Positions 13,873 through 21,185 of a DNA stretch of 30,753 bases are shown one piece after another; positions within the stretch are counted from its first letter, which is position 1; every line of letters starts with the position of its first letter. Position numbers and translations under genes: made by a program. The notes beneath the pieces were generated by a model that did no database searches, was not told where the DNA came from, and saw nothing but the letters and a program-made list of their open reading frames with translations. Source of the stretch: DAIMFL01 sp964372215. GTDB lineage: Bacteria; Pseudomonadota; Alphaproteobacteria; Dongiales; Dongiaceae. The stretch is from assembly GCA_964372215.1 (NCBI GenBank), contig CAYJQC010000042.1, positions 1 through 30,753 of the forward strand. Reading direction: 5' to 3'.

Positions 13873-14460
13873 TCAATCCTTCGGCGCGTACTTGTTGAGG
13901 ATCCGCTGCAGGGTGCGGCGATGCATCCGAAGCCGGCGCGCGGTTTCCGAGACATTGCGGTCGCACTGCTCGAAGACCCGCTGGATGTGCTCCCAGCGCA
14001 CCCGGTCCGCGGTCATCGGCTGCTCCGGCGGCGGCGGCAGCAGATCCCCGGGGGTCTGCAGCAGCGCCGCCTCGATCGTATCGGCGTCGGCCGGCTTCGA
14101 GAGATAGTCGATCGCCCCCATCTTCACCGCGGCGACCGCCGTGGCGATGTTGCCGTAGCCGGTCAACACGATCACCCGCGCGTCGGCCCGCACCTCGCGC
14201 AGCGCGCTCACCACGTCGATGCCGCTGCCGTCGCCGAGCCGCAGGTCGATCACCGCGAAGGCGGGACGGCGCGCCTTCGCCTCGGCGATGCCGGCGGCCA
14301 TGCTCTCGGCGGTGGTCACCTCGAAGCCGCGGCGCTCCATCGCCACCGCCAGGCGCTGGCGGAACGGCGCGTCGTCGTCGACCACCAGCAGGCTGCGCTC
14401 GCCGGCCGCGGCGCCCGCCGGCACAGATCCCGGCCCGCGATCCGGATTGTCTTGCTTCAT
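13873..14460 (-). CDS. regA: RegA/ActR/PrrA-type redox response regulator
   Basis: This 195-residue protein has a receiver domain (about 22-135) with acidic pocket VVDDD, phosphoacceptor Asp72 in VIDLRLGDGSG, Thr100 in VIVLTGYGNIATAV and Lys122 in YLSKPADAD. A proline-rich linker (LLPPPPEQP) leads to a short Fis-type helix-turn-helix: DRVRWEHIQRVFEQC, then NVSETARRLRMHRRTLQRIL. This arrangement and the near-invariant helix-turn-helix are diagnostic of RegA/ActR/PrrA/RoxR, which controls respiration, photosynthesis, nitrogen or carbon fixation genes in response to redox state in Alphaproteobacteria. The cognate kinase gene regB lies 78 bases upstream on the same strand. The senC/hvrA neighbours found in Rhodobacter are absent. 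Confidence 0.95.
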   Translation of the reverse strand: MKQDNPDRGPGSVPAGAAAGERSLLVVDDDAPFRQRLAVAMERRGFEVTTAESMAAGIAEAKARRPAFAVIDLRLGDGSGIDVVSALREVRADARVIVLTGYGNIATAVAAVKMGAIDYLSKPADADTIEAALLQTPGDLLPPPPEQPMTADRVRWEHIQRVFEQCDRNVSETARRLRMHRRTLQRILNKYAPKD

Positions 14461-14538
14461 GACTCGCTCTCTCCGTTGTCGCGGGAACAGTCCAACAGTC
14501 GCCGGGCGGTTTTCCCGGCCCGGATCGCGGAATTCCGG

Positions 14539-15876
14539 TCACCCGGCCGGCGCCTCGAGATCCGCCCGTCGCCAGGTCGCAACCACCTCGGCGCCGCCTC
14601 CCGGGCGATTGCCGAAGCGCAGGGTGGCGCCGCTGCGCTCGAGCAGGTTCTGGGCGATGAAAACGCCGAGACCCATATGCTCTCCGTCGCCCTCCGCGTC
14701 GCCGGCACGACCCGCCGACCGGCCCGACAAATACGGCTCTCCGAGGTGGTCGAGCAAGCCCGGATCGAATCCGGGCCCGTCGTCCTGGATGCCGATGGTA
14801 ACACGGGCGTCGTCCCAGGCGACGGCGACCCTGACCTCGCCATGGGCGTACTGGACGGCATTCTGGATCAGGTTGCCAAGGCCGTGCAGGATGCCGGGGC
14901 TGCGGGCGACCTCGGGCGCCGCTGCGCCGTGTGGACCCGGCGCCGGACCGGCATCCAGCACCAGGCCGACCCGGCCGCTGCGATGAGGCGCCGCCGCGAT
15001 CTCCACCAGCGCCGGCAGGGACATCCGGCTATAGGGCGTGCCGCCATCGGCCTCGGGCCGGGCGCCAAGCTCGGCCAGGATGTCGCGGCAGCGGGCGCTC
15101 TGGCTGATCAGCAGCTCGACGTCGTCCTCGAGCGGGCTGCCGGGCGGCAGGTCGCGGGCCAATTCCTTGGCGACCAGCGCGATGGTGCCGAGCGGGCTGC
15201 CGAGCTCGTGCGCCGCCGCCGCCGCCAGGCTGCCCAGCGCCGACAGCCGCTGCTCGCGGTCGAGCGCCATCTGGGTCGCCGACAGGGCGTCGGACATGCG
15301 CCGCGCCTCCTCGGCCACGCTGAACACATAGGCGGCGACGAACACCGTCGACACCGCCAGGGCAAGGCCGAGGCCGAGCACCAGCACCGGCTCGATCTCG
15401 AACGAGTCGTCGGGCCAGGGCAGCGGCAGGTGGAACAGGGCGAGCAGGACCAGGACCGTGAGCGCGACCAGGGACAAGGCGATCGTGCTGGCGCGCGACA
15501 GCACGGTGGCGGAAACCGTGACCGGCGCCAGGATCAGGACCGCGAAGGGATTGTGCAGGCCGCCGGTCAGGTAGAGCAGCGCGGCGAGCTGCAGCTGATC
15601 GAAGCCGAGATAGATCGCCACTTTGCGGTCGCCGAGCCGCGCCGGCGCCGGGCGCCCGAGCATGGTCCAGATGTTGACCACGGCCGAGGCCCCGACCACC
15701 GCCAGCGCCGGCCAGATCGGCAGCCGATAGCCGAGCCCGACATGGACCACCAGCAGGGCGGTCGCCTGGCCCGCGATCGCCACCCAGCGGATCAGCGCCA
15801 GGGTCCTGAGGCGCACCCGGCCGCGGGCGGCGGGCGAGGCGGCGAGGGCTGGATCGGGGCGGAATTCGCGCGACAT
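14539..15876 (-). CDS. regB: RegB/ActS/PrrB-type redox sensor histidine kinase
   Basis: This 445-residue kinase has about six membrane helices in residues 25-185. The loop GGLHNPF (105-111) is the conserved ubiquinone-interacting motif of RegB. The H-box is AAAAHELGSPLGTIAL with phospho-accepting His223, and Cys263 in SARCRDIL matches the redox-active cysteine of the family. The ATP-binding part shows the N-box in GNLIQNAVQYA, DDGPGFDP and the G-box MGLGVFIAQNLL. It senses the redox state of the quinone pool and phosphorylates RegA. It is transcribed leftward together with regA and is divergent from an ABC exporter operon, with which it shares a 138-base spacer containing two inverted repeats. 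Both sensing features are present, so it should be functional. Confidence 0.95.
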   Translation of the reverse strand: MSREFRPDPALAASPAARGRVRLRTLALIRWVAIAGQATALLVVHVGLGYRLPIWPALAVVGASAVVNIWTMLGRPAPARLGDRKVAIYLGFDQLQLAALLYLTGGLHNPFAVLILAPVTVSATVLSRASTIALSLVALTVLVLLALFHLPLPWPDDSFEIEPVLVLGLGLALAVSTVFVAAYVFSVAEEARRMSDALSATQMALDREQRLSALGSLAAAAAHELGSPLGTIALVAKELARDLPPGSPLEDDVELLISQSARCRDILAELGARPEADGGTPYSRMSLPALVEIAAAPHRSGRVGLVLDAGPAPGPHGAAAPEVARSPGILHGLGNLIQNAVQYAHGEVRVAVAWDDARVTIGIQDDGPGFDPGLLDHLGEPYLSGRSAGRAGDAEGDGEHMGLGVFIAQNLLERSGATLRFGNRPGGGAEVVATWRRADLEAPAG

Positions 15877-15907
15877 ATTGCGCCATGAGAGTCCGAAGCG
15901 CTCGGTC

Positions 15908-15974
15908 GACGCAAGCCGGAACGCGCCAACGGCTTGCGTCCGTGTCTTTCATGGTGCGCCCTGGCTTGGCGCAC
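15908..15974. promoter_or_regulatory. Two inverted repeats in the regB / ABC exporter spacer
   Basis: GACGCAAGCCG (15908-15918) and CGGCTTGCGTC (15930-15940) are perfect 11-base complements separated by 11 bases. A second pair, GTGCGCC (15954-15960) and GGCGCAC (15968-15974), has a 7-base spacer. They fill the region between divergent genes and could be regulator binding sites or hairpins in a leader. RegA sites usually look like GCGNC-type repeats, and GCG appears in both arms, but a match cannot be claimed. Confidence 0.55.
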
Positions 15975-15999
15975 TCTGGCCCGAACGGCCGAATCCGGG

Positions 16000-16015
16000 C
16001 ATAGTCCGGCCGCCA
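16000..16015 (+). promoter_or_regulatory. Possible leaderless promoter of the second ABC exporter operon
   Basis: CATAGT at 16000-16005 stands ten bases before the ATG at 16015, with no Shine-Dalgarno between them. If it is the -10 element, transcription would begin at or next to the start codon. No convincing -35 was found about 17 bases upstream. Confidence 0.35.
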
Positions 16016-16905
16016 TGCCCCAGCCCGACTCGCCCCGTCCCGGCCCGGCCGCGTCCACCGGCCCGGCGCCCGTCATCGCGGTTCACGACCTGGTCAAGCG
16101 CTTCGACGGAATCGCCGCGGTGGACGGCATCAGTTTCACCGTGTCGGCCGGGGCCACCGTCGCGCTGCTCGGCGGCAACGGCGCCGGCAAGACCACCACC
16201 ATCTCGATGCTGCTCGGCCTGCTGCTGCCGAGTTCCGGCAGCGTCGCAGTGCTGGGCGAGGACATCGTGCGCCACCGCCACCGGGTGCTGCCGCGGATGA
16301 ACTTCTCCTCGCCCTATGTCGACCTGCCGCAGCGGCTGACGGTCGCGCAGAACCTCACGGTCTATGCCCATCTCTACGGCGTGCCGCGCTGGCGCCGGCG
16401 GATCGCCGAGCTGGCCGAGCATCTCGATTTCGGCGAACTCCTGAAGCGCCGCTTCGGCAGCCTGTCGGCCGGGCAGAAGACCCGGGTGGCGCTGGCCAAG
16501 GCGCTGCTCAACGAGCCCGAGGTGCTGCTGCTCGACGAGCCGACCGCCAGCCTCGATCCCGATACCGCCGACTGGATCCGCGGCTATCTCGAGGAGTACG
16601 CGCGAGCGCGCGGCGCCGCCATCCTGCTGGCCTCGCACAACATGGCCGAGGTCGAGCGGCTGTGCGGCGAGGTGCTGATGATGCGGCGCGGCCGCATCGT
16701 CGACCGCGGGCCGCCCAAGGCGCTGATCGAACGCTATGGCCGGCAGAATCTCGAGCAGGTGTTCCTCGACATCGCGCGCGAGCGCGCCGGCCCGCGCGGC
16801 GGATCCGACGCGGCGGACCCGCCGCAGATGCGCCAGGAGCCGATCGGCGGCGACCCCGCGCTCGACGCGCCGGCCGGCGGCGCGCGCGACCGGGGCGCGC
16901 GATGA
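16015..16905 (+). CDS. ABC transporter ATP-binding protein (ABC-2 exporter type)
   Basis: This 296-residue protein begins with a Pro-rich stretch and then one nucleotide-binding domain: Walker A GGNGAGKT at 53-60, signature LSAGQKTRVALAKAL from 150 (LSAGQ instead of LSGGQ), Walker B LLLDEPTASLDPDT from 171, and switch histidine in LLASHNMAEVERL. The Q-loop region reads RMNFSSPYVDLPQRLT, where the usual glutamine position is not obvious. A C-terminal extension rich in Gly/Asp/Ala follows the EQVFLDIARER segment. ATG 16015 was chosen over an in-frame ATG at 15934 because the latter lies inside the inverted repeats and the domain begins after 16015. It is coupled to the permease by an ATGA overlap. 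Confidence 0.92.
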   Translation: MPQPDSPRPGPAASTGPAPVIAVHDLVKRFDGIAAVDGISFTVSAGATVALLGGNGAGKTTTISMLLGLLLPSSGSVAVLGEDIVRHRHRVLPRMNFSSPYVDLPQRLTVAQNLTVYAHLYGVPRWRRRIAELAEHLDFGELLKRRFGSLSAGQKTRVALAKALLNEPEVLLLDEPTASLDPDTADWIRGYLEEYARARGAAILLASHNMAEVERLCGEVLMMRRGRIVDRGPPKALIERYGRQNLEQVFLDIARERAGPRGGSDAADPPQMRQEPIGGDPALDAPAGGARDRGAR

Positions 16906-17717
16906 GCCCCGGCGCGCCGCTCGACATCTCGCCACGGCGCATCGGCGCCATGATACTGCGCTATCTCTACGTGCTCAGAAGCTCGTGGCCGCGCATCATC
17001 GAGCTCGCCTACTGGCCGACCATGCAGATGATCATCTGGGGCTTCATCACCGAGTTCCTGTACACCAACAGCACCTGGGTGGCGCAGGCCTTCGGCGTGC
17101 TGCTGTCGGCGGTGCTGCTGTGGGACGTGCTGTTCCGCGGCCAGCTCGGATTCTCGCTCTCCTTCCTCGAGGAGATGTGGGCGCGCAACCTCGGCAACCT
17201 GTTCGTCAGCCCGCTGCGGCCGATCGAGCACGTCCTGGCGATGATGACGATGAGCCTGATCCGCACCATCATCGGGGTGGCGCCGGCGGCGCTGCTGGCG
17301 ATCCCGCTCTACGACTTTTCGATCTTCGATCTCGGCCTGCCGCTGCTCGCCTTCTTCGCCAATCTTCTCGTCATGAGCTGGGCGGTCGGGCTGATGGTGA
17401 CGGGCCTGGTGCTGCGCTATGGCATGGGGGCGGAGAACCTGGCCTGGTTCGCGATCTTCGCCCTGGCGCCGGTCAGCGCGGTGTACTACCCGGTCACGGT
17501 GTTGCCGGTGCCGCTGCAATGGGTGGCCTGGGCGCTGCCGTCCGCCCATGTCTTCGAAGGCATGCGCGGCGTGCTGATCGACCACGTGTTCCGCGCCGAG
17601 CTGCTGACCAGCGCGGCGGCGCTCAACGCGCTTTATATCGGCATCGGCATCCTGGTCTATCTGCGCTTCTTCAACCTGGCGCGCCAGCGCGGCCTGCTGC
17701 TCCAGGTCGGGGAGTAG
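16902..17717 (+). CDS. ABC-2-type permease
   Basis: This 271-residue protein has about six membrane helices, starting with RIIELAYWPTMQMIIWGFIT (31-50) and including FGVLLSAVLLWDVLF, LIRTIIGVAPAALLAIPL, LLAFFANLLVMSWAVGLMVT, a segment around IFALAPVSAVYYPVTVLP and a last one in ALYIGIGILVYLRFF. The cytoplasmic loop EEMWARNLGNLFVSPLRP is the coupling helix typical of ABC-2 exporters of the NodJ/DrrB/KpsM kind, which move polysaccharides, drugs or lipids outward. It starts in the ATGA overlap with the ATPase gene. There is no adaptor or glycan gene next to it, so the cargo stays unknown. A palindromic repeat lies seven bases after its TAG. Confidence 0.9.
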   Translation: MSPGAPLDISPRRIGAMILRYLYVLRSSWPRIIELAYWPTMQMIIWGFITEFLYTNSTWVAQAFGVLLSAVLLWDVLFRGQLGFSLSFLEEMWARNLGNLFVSPLRPIEHVLAMMTMSLIRTIIGVAPAALLAIPLYDFSIFDLGLPLLAFFANLLVMSWAVGLMVTGLVLRYGMGAENLAWFAIFALAPVSAVYYPVTVLPVPLQWVAWALPSAHVFEGMRGVLIDHVFRAELLTSAAALNALYIGIGILVYLRFFNLARQRGLLLQVGE

Positions 17718-17723
17718 CCGTCA

Positions 17724-17773
17724 AGAGCACGATCGGATCGCATTCGAACTGTGCGATCCGTGAATCATGCTCT
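17724..17773. repeat. 50-base palindromic repeat, copy B
   Basis: Outer arms AGAGCACGAT (17724-17733) and ATCATGCTCT (17764-17773) pair with one G-T wobble, and inner arms CGGATCGCA (17734-17742) and TGCGATCCG (17752-17760) are perfect complements around a 9-base loop, with a 3-base bulge (TGA). The ends match those of the element at 13671-13770. Placed directly after the ABC-2 permease stop, it may act as the transcript end. The remaining bases to 17796 hold no gene. Confidence 0.75.
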
Positions 17774-17796
17774 GCTTCAAGAAGCCAGACCAGCCG

Positions 17797-18162
17797 TCAC
17801 CGTTCCAGCATTTCCACGTCGACGTCCAGCGCTGCCGCGAGCTTGCCCAGCGCCTTCCGCCCGGGCCGGCGCTCGCCGCGCTCGAGCTGGGAGAGATACA
17901 CGGGGCTGAGCGCCGCCTTGCCGGCGAGCGCAGCCTGGGTCATTTCCCGGAACTCGCGGAAAACCCTGATCGGGCTGGCGCCGTCAAGGAGCTGCTCGAC
18001 GATCTCGTCAGGAAATCCTTCCTCGCCCGGATTGTCCCAGTACGCGCGCACGGCGGCGGCATCGGCGCGGTCCTCGAGAATCTCCTCGATACGCTGCCAC
18101 TCCTCGATCGGCACCACCACGAAGGCCGGCTTGCCGTTCTGCCTGATGATCTGCCTGGTCAT
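17797..18162 (-). CDS. Antitoxin: Phd/YefM-like N-terminus plus XRE helix-turn-helix
   Basis: This 121-residue protein starts MTRQIIRQNGKPAFVVVPIEEWQRIEEILED, where KPAFVVVPIEEWQRI is the strand-and-helix pattern of Phd/YefM antitoxins. The second half (about 68-121) is a Cro/C1-type helix-turn-helix: REMTQAALAGKAALSPVYLSQLERGERRPGRKALGKLAAALDV. Such two-part antitoxins bind their own promoter and block the partner toxin. The start at 18162-18160 has GGGAG just upstream, inside the end of the toxin gene, and only two bases separate the two genes. Toxin-first order is as in higBA-type systems. The middle linker (about 32-65) is acidic and may be the toxin-binding part. Confidence 0.85.
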   Translation of the reverse strand: MTRQIIRQNGKPAFVVVPIEEWQRIEEILEDRADAAAVRAYWDNPGEEGFPDEIVEQLLDGASPIRVFREFREMTQAALAGKAALSPVYLSQLERGERRPGRKALGKLAAALDVDVEMLER

Positions 18163-18164
18163 TC

Positions 18165-18416
18165 TTAGATGCTCCCGCGCGGGCCGATTCTGACCACCAC
18201 GACCGTCAAGACGCCATGGTCCAAGGTGTAGATCACGCGCCAATCTCCGACCCCGAGCCTGTAGCCTTCCTCGCCCTGCAGCTTCTTGGCGTTGTTGTTC
18301 GGCGCGTGAGGATCCTGCGCAAGCTCCCGCAACTTCGCCCGTAGCCGGTCGGCGGTCGGCCGGTCCATGCGCTGCAGCGCCTTCAAGGCCGCCCGCCGGT
18401 AGACCAGCTTCCACAT
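18165..18416 (-). CDS. RelE/ParE-superfamily toxin
   Basis: This 83-residue protein has the compact fold and motifs of RelE-type mRNA interferases: MWKLVYRRAALKALQRMD, then RLRAKLRELAQDP, the Asn-rich turn HAPNNNAKKLQGEEGYRLGVGDWRVIYTLDHG, and the final strand VLTVVVVRIGPRG. The R-x-x-x-G-x-x-R-V-x-Y pattern (YRLGVGDWRVIY) is typical of RelE toxins, which cut mRNA in the ribosome. The gene lies upstream of, and two bases from, its antitoxin. The upstream DNA (18417-18475) is unusually AT-rich and contains TATATT as a possible -10 on the minus strand. A gyrase-poisoning ParE activity is the alternative. Confidence 0.9.
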   Translation of the reverse strand: MWKLVYRRAALKALQRMDRPTADRLRAKLRELAQDPHAPNNNAKKLQGEEGYRLGVGDWRVIYTLDHGVLTVVVVRIGPRGSI

Positions 18417-18475
18417 TCAATGACTACAGCAAATATACTGCCATCAATAAAGCAAGAAAGATTACTTCGGACAGG
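18417..18475 (-). promoter_or_regulatory. AT-rich promoter region of the toxin-antitoxin pair
   Basis: This stretch is far richer in A and T than the surrounding genes. On the minus strand TATATT (near 18438-18433) can serve as a -10, with TTTCTT about 16 bases upstream as a weak -35. The sequence change fits a regulated or horizontally acquired toxin-antitoxin cassette. No operator symmetry was clear. Confidence 0.45.
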
Positions 18476-18495
18476 CCGGCGGTGTGACCGCGGCC

Positions 18496-19422
18496 TCAGC
18501 CCTCCGCCAGCCAGTCCTCGACCAGGCGGCGCGCGATCGAATCGCGGCGCGGCAGGCGGAACGTCTCGTCCTCCGGCGAGGCCTCGAGCTGGCCGCGGCT
18601 GTACCAGGCGGCGAATTCCAGCTCGTCGTCGGCGAGCCGCAGCTCGGTCGTCAGGGCGCGGGCGAAGAAGCCCAGCATGATCGAGGACGGAAACGGCCAG
18701 GGCTGGGACGAGTGGTAGCTGACCTCGCCGATCTCGATCCCCGCCTCCTCGCGGATCTCGCGCCGCACCGCATCCTCGAGCGATTCGCCGGGCTCGACGA
18801 AGCCGGCGAGGGTCGAATGCATGCCGGGCGGCCAGATCTTCTGGCGGCCGAGCAGCGCGCGCTCGCCGTCGGTCACCAGCACGATGATCGCCGGGTCGGT
18901 GCGCGGGAAGTGCACGGCGGCGCAATCGGGATTGCCGCAGCGCCGCACATGCCCGGCCTCGGCGCTGATCGTCGGCGCGCCGCACACGCCGCAATAGCGG
19001 TGGCGCGCGTGCCAGTGCAGCAGGCCGCGGGCATAGGCGAGGATCGCGCCGTCGTCGTGGCCGATCAGCGGGCCGACGCTGCGCAGGTCGACGAAGTGCC
19101 CGAGCGGCGCCAGAAGCGGATCGGCGGCGGGATCGGCGAGATCGGAGAGGTCGACGGCGAAATGCGCGGTCCCGTCGACCAGGCCGAGCAGCACCGGCGC
19201 GGCGTCGCGCTGCAGCAACTCCATGGCGATGTCGGCGGCGAGGATCGCCGCCGCCGGCGTGTCGCCATGGGCGACGAAGCTGTAGCTGCGCCACACCGGC
19301 ACCAGCCGGGTCGCCGGGTCGGCCAGCCTGGCGGCCAGCCAGGCCGCATCGCGCCGGCGCAGCGCGGCACGATCGAGTGCCGCGCCGGCATAGAAGTTCG
19401 GGCGGACGCGCCGGTCAGTCAT
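18496..19422 (-). CDS. nudC: NAD(+) diphosphatase / RNA deNADding enzyme (Nudix)
   Basis: This 308-residue protein has all the parts of NudC. There is an N-terminal domain, then a zinc ribbon (CGVCG with Cys144/147, and RRCGNPDC with Cys162/167). The Nudix box GFVEPGESLEDAVRREIREE (from 207), ending AGIEIG, supplies the catalytic Glu residues. The NudC-specific array SQPWPFPSS at 239-247 separates NADH pyrophosphatases from other Nudix enzymes. It splits NAD(H) into NMN(H) and AMP, and removes NAD caps from RNA 5' ends. Its ATG at 19422-19420 overlaps the last eight bases of terC on the same strand, so the two are translated together. Confidence 0.97.
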   Translation of the reverse strand: MTDRRVRPNFYAGAALDRAALRRRDAAWLAARLADPATRLVPVWRSYSFVAHGDTPAAAILAADIAMELLQRDAAPVLLGLVDGTAHFAVDLSDLADPAADPLLAPLGHFVDLRSVGPLIGHDDGAILAYARGLLHWHARHRYCGVCGAPTISAEAGHVRRCGNPDCAAVHFPRTDPAIIVLVTDGERALLGRQKIWPPGMHSTLAGFVEPGESLEDAVRREIREEAGIEIGEVSYHSSQPWPFPSSIMLGFFARALTTELRLADDELEFAAWYSRGQLEASPEDETFRLPRRDSIARRLVEDWLAEG

Positions 19423-20176
19423 TTCCGTCGCCCGGGACGCCCGAGCTGTAGGACTGGCGCAGATGGATCGGCTTCCGGCGCCGTCGGACCAGCAGGTTGA
19501 GACTCTCGACGAACACCGAGAACCCCATGGCGGCGTAGATGTAGCCCTTGGGGATGTGGACGCCGAAGCCGTCGGCGATCAGGGTCATGCCGATCAGCAA
19601 CAGGAACGACAGGGCCAGCATCTTCACCGTCGGGTGGCGCGACACGAAGCCGGAGACCGGGCCCGAGGCGATCAGCATGATGATCACGGCGACGACCACC
19701 GCCGTCACCATGATCCAGATATGGTCGGCCATGCCGACGGCGGTGATCACCGAATCCAGGCTGAACACGATGTCGAGCACGGCGATCTGCAGCACCACCG
19801 CGGCAAACGCGGCCTGCACCTTGGCCGAGGCCTCGCCTTCCTCGCCTTCCAGCTTGTCGTGGATCTCCGTCGTGCCCTTGTAGAGCAGGAACAGACCGCC
19901 CGCGATCAGGATGATGTCGCGCCATGAAAACCCTTGTCCGAACAGGGACAATACCGGCGCCGTCAGGCCGATGATCCAGGCGATCACCGAGAGCAGCATG
20001 AGCCGGGTGATCAGCGCCAGGGCGATGCCGACCCGGCGCGCCGTCGCCTGCTGCGCCACCGGCAGCTTCTCGACAAGCACGGCGATGAACACCAGATTGT
20101 CGATGCCGAGCACAATTTCCAGGGTGGTCAGCGTGAGCAGACTGAGCCAGACTTGCGGATCGGCGAGCCATTCCAT
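19415..20176 (-). CDS. TerC-family integral membrane protein
   Basis: This 253-residue protein has about seven hydrophobic segments. Conserved acidic membrane motifs of TerC are present: LTTLEIVLGIDNLVFIAVL (Glu20, Asp26, Asn27) and, in the second half, VLDIVFSLDSVITAVGM (Asp135, Asp141), the internal-repeat pair that forms the metal path. Family members are linked to tellurite resistance and to Mn(2+)/Ca(2+) export that protects or metallates exported proteins. ATG 20176-20174 was chosen because AAGGAC precedes it; the frame extends into the upstream divergent spacer. A length of about 250 residues matches the shorter YjbE/YgjT-like type. It is the first gene of the terC-nudC unit. Confidence 0.92.
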   Translation of the reverse strand: MEWLADPQVWLSLLTLTTLEIVLGIDNLVFIAVLVEKLPVAQQATARRVGIALALITRLMLLSVIAWIIGLTAPVLSLFGQGFSWRDIILIAGGLFLLYKGTTEIHDKLEGEEGEASAKVQAAFAAVVLQIAVLDIVFSLDSVITAVGMADHIWIMVTAVVVAVIIMLIASGPVSGFVSRHPTVKMLALSFLLLIGMTLIADGFGVHIPKGYIYAAMGFSVFVESLNLLVRRRRKPIHLRQSYSSGVPGDGND

Positions 20177-20282
20177 GCGGGGTGTCCTTATGACCCAGGT
20201 CGTGGATTGCGGCGCGGGCCCGAGCGGACGCGAAGCCGTGAAGCCGGCGGAAACCTGCCCGAATCCTCGGTGCAGGACAACA

Positions 20283-20951
20283 ATGTCCCGGCGGCTGGCG
20301 ATGTGCCTGGCCCTGATGGCCGGGTTCCTCGCCGTCATGCCGGCGACGGGCGCCGCCCTGGCCGGCTGGCGCGACGCCGTCCCGCCGGAGGGCCGGCTCG
20401 ACTATCGCATCATCCGCGGCGGCAGCGTGGTCGGCAAACAGAGCGTCGACGTCGAACATGACGGCGACGGCTTCCTGGTGCGCACCCGGATCACCATCGA
20501 CGTCACCTTCCTGTCGCTGAGCCTCTACCGGTTCGAGCACGACGCGGTCGAGACCTGGACCAACGGCCGCCTGACCGGCTTCGTCAGCCGCACCGACGAC
20601 GACGGCAAGGACCGGGAGGTCGAACTCAAGGCCGAGGGCGATCGGCTCAGGGGCAGCTACAACGGCAATCCGGTCGACCTGCCCGGCGACATCATTCCCG
20701 CCAGCCTGTGGCACCCCGGCACCGTCGGCGCGAGCGTCCTGCTCGACCCGATCCGCGGTCGCAGCCGCGACGTCAGCGTCGCCGACCGCGGGATCGAGAG
20801 CATCACCGTGGCGGGCGGCGCGGCCGAGGCGCACCACTATTCCCTGACCGGCCAGCTCGCCCGCGAGGTCTGGTACGATGCCGACGGCAAGCTGCTCCAG
20901 GTGGAGTTCGAGGCCAAGGACGGCTCGGACATCAAGGTCGAGCTCAAATAG
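20283..20951 (+). CDS. Secreted protein of the DUF6134 type
   Basis: This 222-residue protein has a signal peptide (MSRRLAMCLALMAGFLAVMPATGAALAG, cleavage near residues 25-28). The mature part is beta-rich: LDYRIIRGGSVVGKQSVDVE, ITIDVTFLSLSLYRFEHDAVE and ending EVWYDADGKLLQVEFE, then KDGSDIKVEL. This pattern of paired strands, with a conserved VWYD-x-x-GxLLxVxF ending, matches a family of uncharacterised alphaproteobacterial periplasmic proteins that I recall as DUF6134; it somewhat resembles DUF3108-like lipocalin-type folds. ATG 20283 is preceded by AGGAC. It is divergent from terC and stands alone before the SRP RNA. Function unknown. Confidence 0.75.
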   Translation: MSRRLAMCLALMAGFLAVMPATGAALAGWRDAVPPEGRLDYRIIRGGSVVGKQSVDVEHDGDGFLVRTRITIDVTFLSLSLYRFEHDAVETWTNGRLTGFVSRTDDDGKDREVELKAEGDRLRGSYNGNPVDLPGDIIPASLWHPGTVGASVLLDPIRGRSRDVSVADRGIESITVAGGAAEAHHYSLTGQLAREVWYDADGKLLQVEFEAKDGSDIKVELK

Positions 20952-20982
20952 CCCGCGGCCCGATGCCCGGCGCCCGCCGCTA

Positions 20983-21013
20983 TTGTCACCGGGGCGGCGA
21001 AACCTGATATAGT
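20983..21013 (+). promoter_or_regulatory. Promoter of the SRP RNA gene
   Basis: TTGTCA (20983-20988) and GATATA/TATAGT (21006-21013) form a -35/-10 pair spaced 17-19 bases, ending 6-7 bases before the predicted RNA start. This is one of the best sigma-70 type promoters in the window, as expected for a constitutive RNA gene. Confidence 0.7.
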
Positions 21014-21019
21014 TCGGTC

Positions 21020-21117
21020 GGGAGGTTGGTGGCGGACGGGCGCCTCGCCAACCCGGTCAGGTCCGGAAGGAAGCAGCCGTAACGAGTTTCCGCCCGGGTC
21101 GTTCGCCAATCTCCCAC
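21020..21117 (+). ncRNA. ffs: Signal recognition particle RNA (4.5S type)
   Basis: The central sequence GGTCAGGTCCGGAAGGAAGC, followed by AGCCGTAACGA, is the invariant domain IV loop that binds Ffh. The flanks fold back as a long hairpin: GGGAGGTTGGTGGCG near 21020-21034 pairs with CGTTCGCCAATCTCCC near 21101-21116. About 98 nucleotides is right for the short bacterial SRP RNA lacking the Alu domain. A strong promoter lies directly upstream. Ends are accurate to a few bases. Confidence 0.95.
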
Positions 21118-21130
21118 CTCGTTAGACGCC

Positions 21131-21185
21131 TCATCCTTCGACAGGCTCGGGATGAGGTCCTTGTGCTGAGCTTGTCGAAGCGTGA
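21131..21185. repeat. REP-like inverted repeat between ffs and dnaX
   Basis: CTTCGACAGGCTC (21136-21148) and GAGCTTGTCGAAG (21168-21180) are complementary except for one mismatch around a 19-base loop. This sequence type (CTTCGACAGGCTCxGGATGAGG) is a dispersed extragenic palindrome that I recall from many alphaproteobacterial genomes. It may also end the SRP RNA transcript. Confidence 0.75.

Noticed and set aside
13765..15888. 707-codon plus-strand frame opposite regA and regB
   Set aside because: It crosses two well-recognised genes and their spacer and has no domain of its own.
20177..20282. yybP-ykoY manganese riboswitch before terC
   Set aside because: TerC genes often have this riboswitch, but neither the conserved loop sequences nor the expected stem layout could be found in the short spacer.
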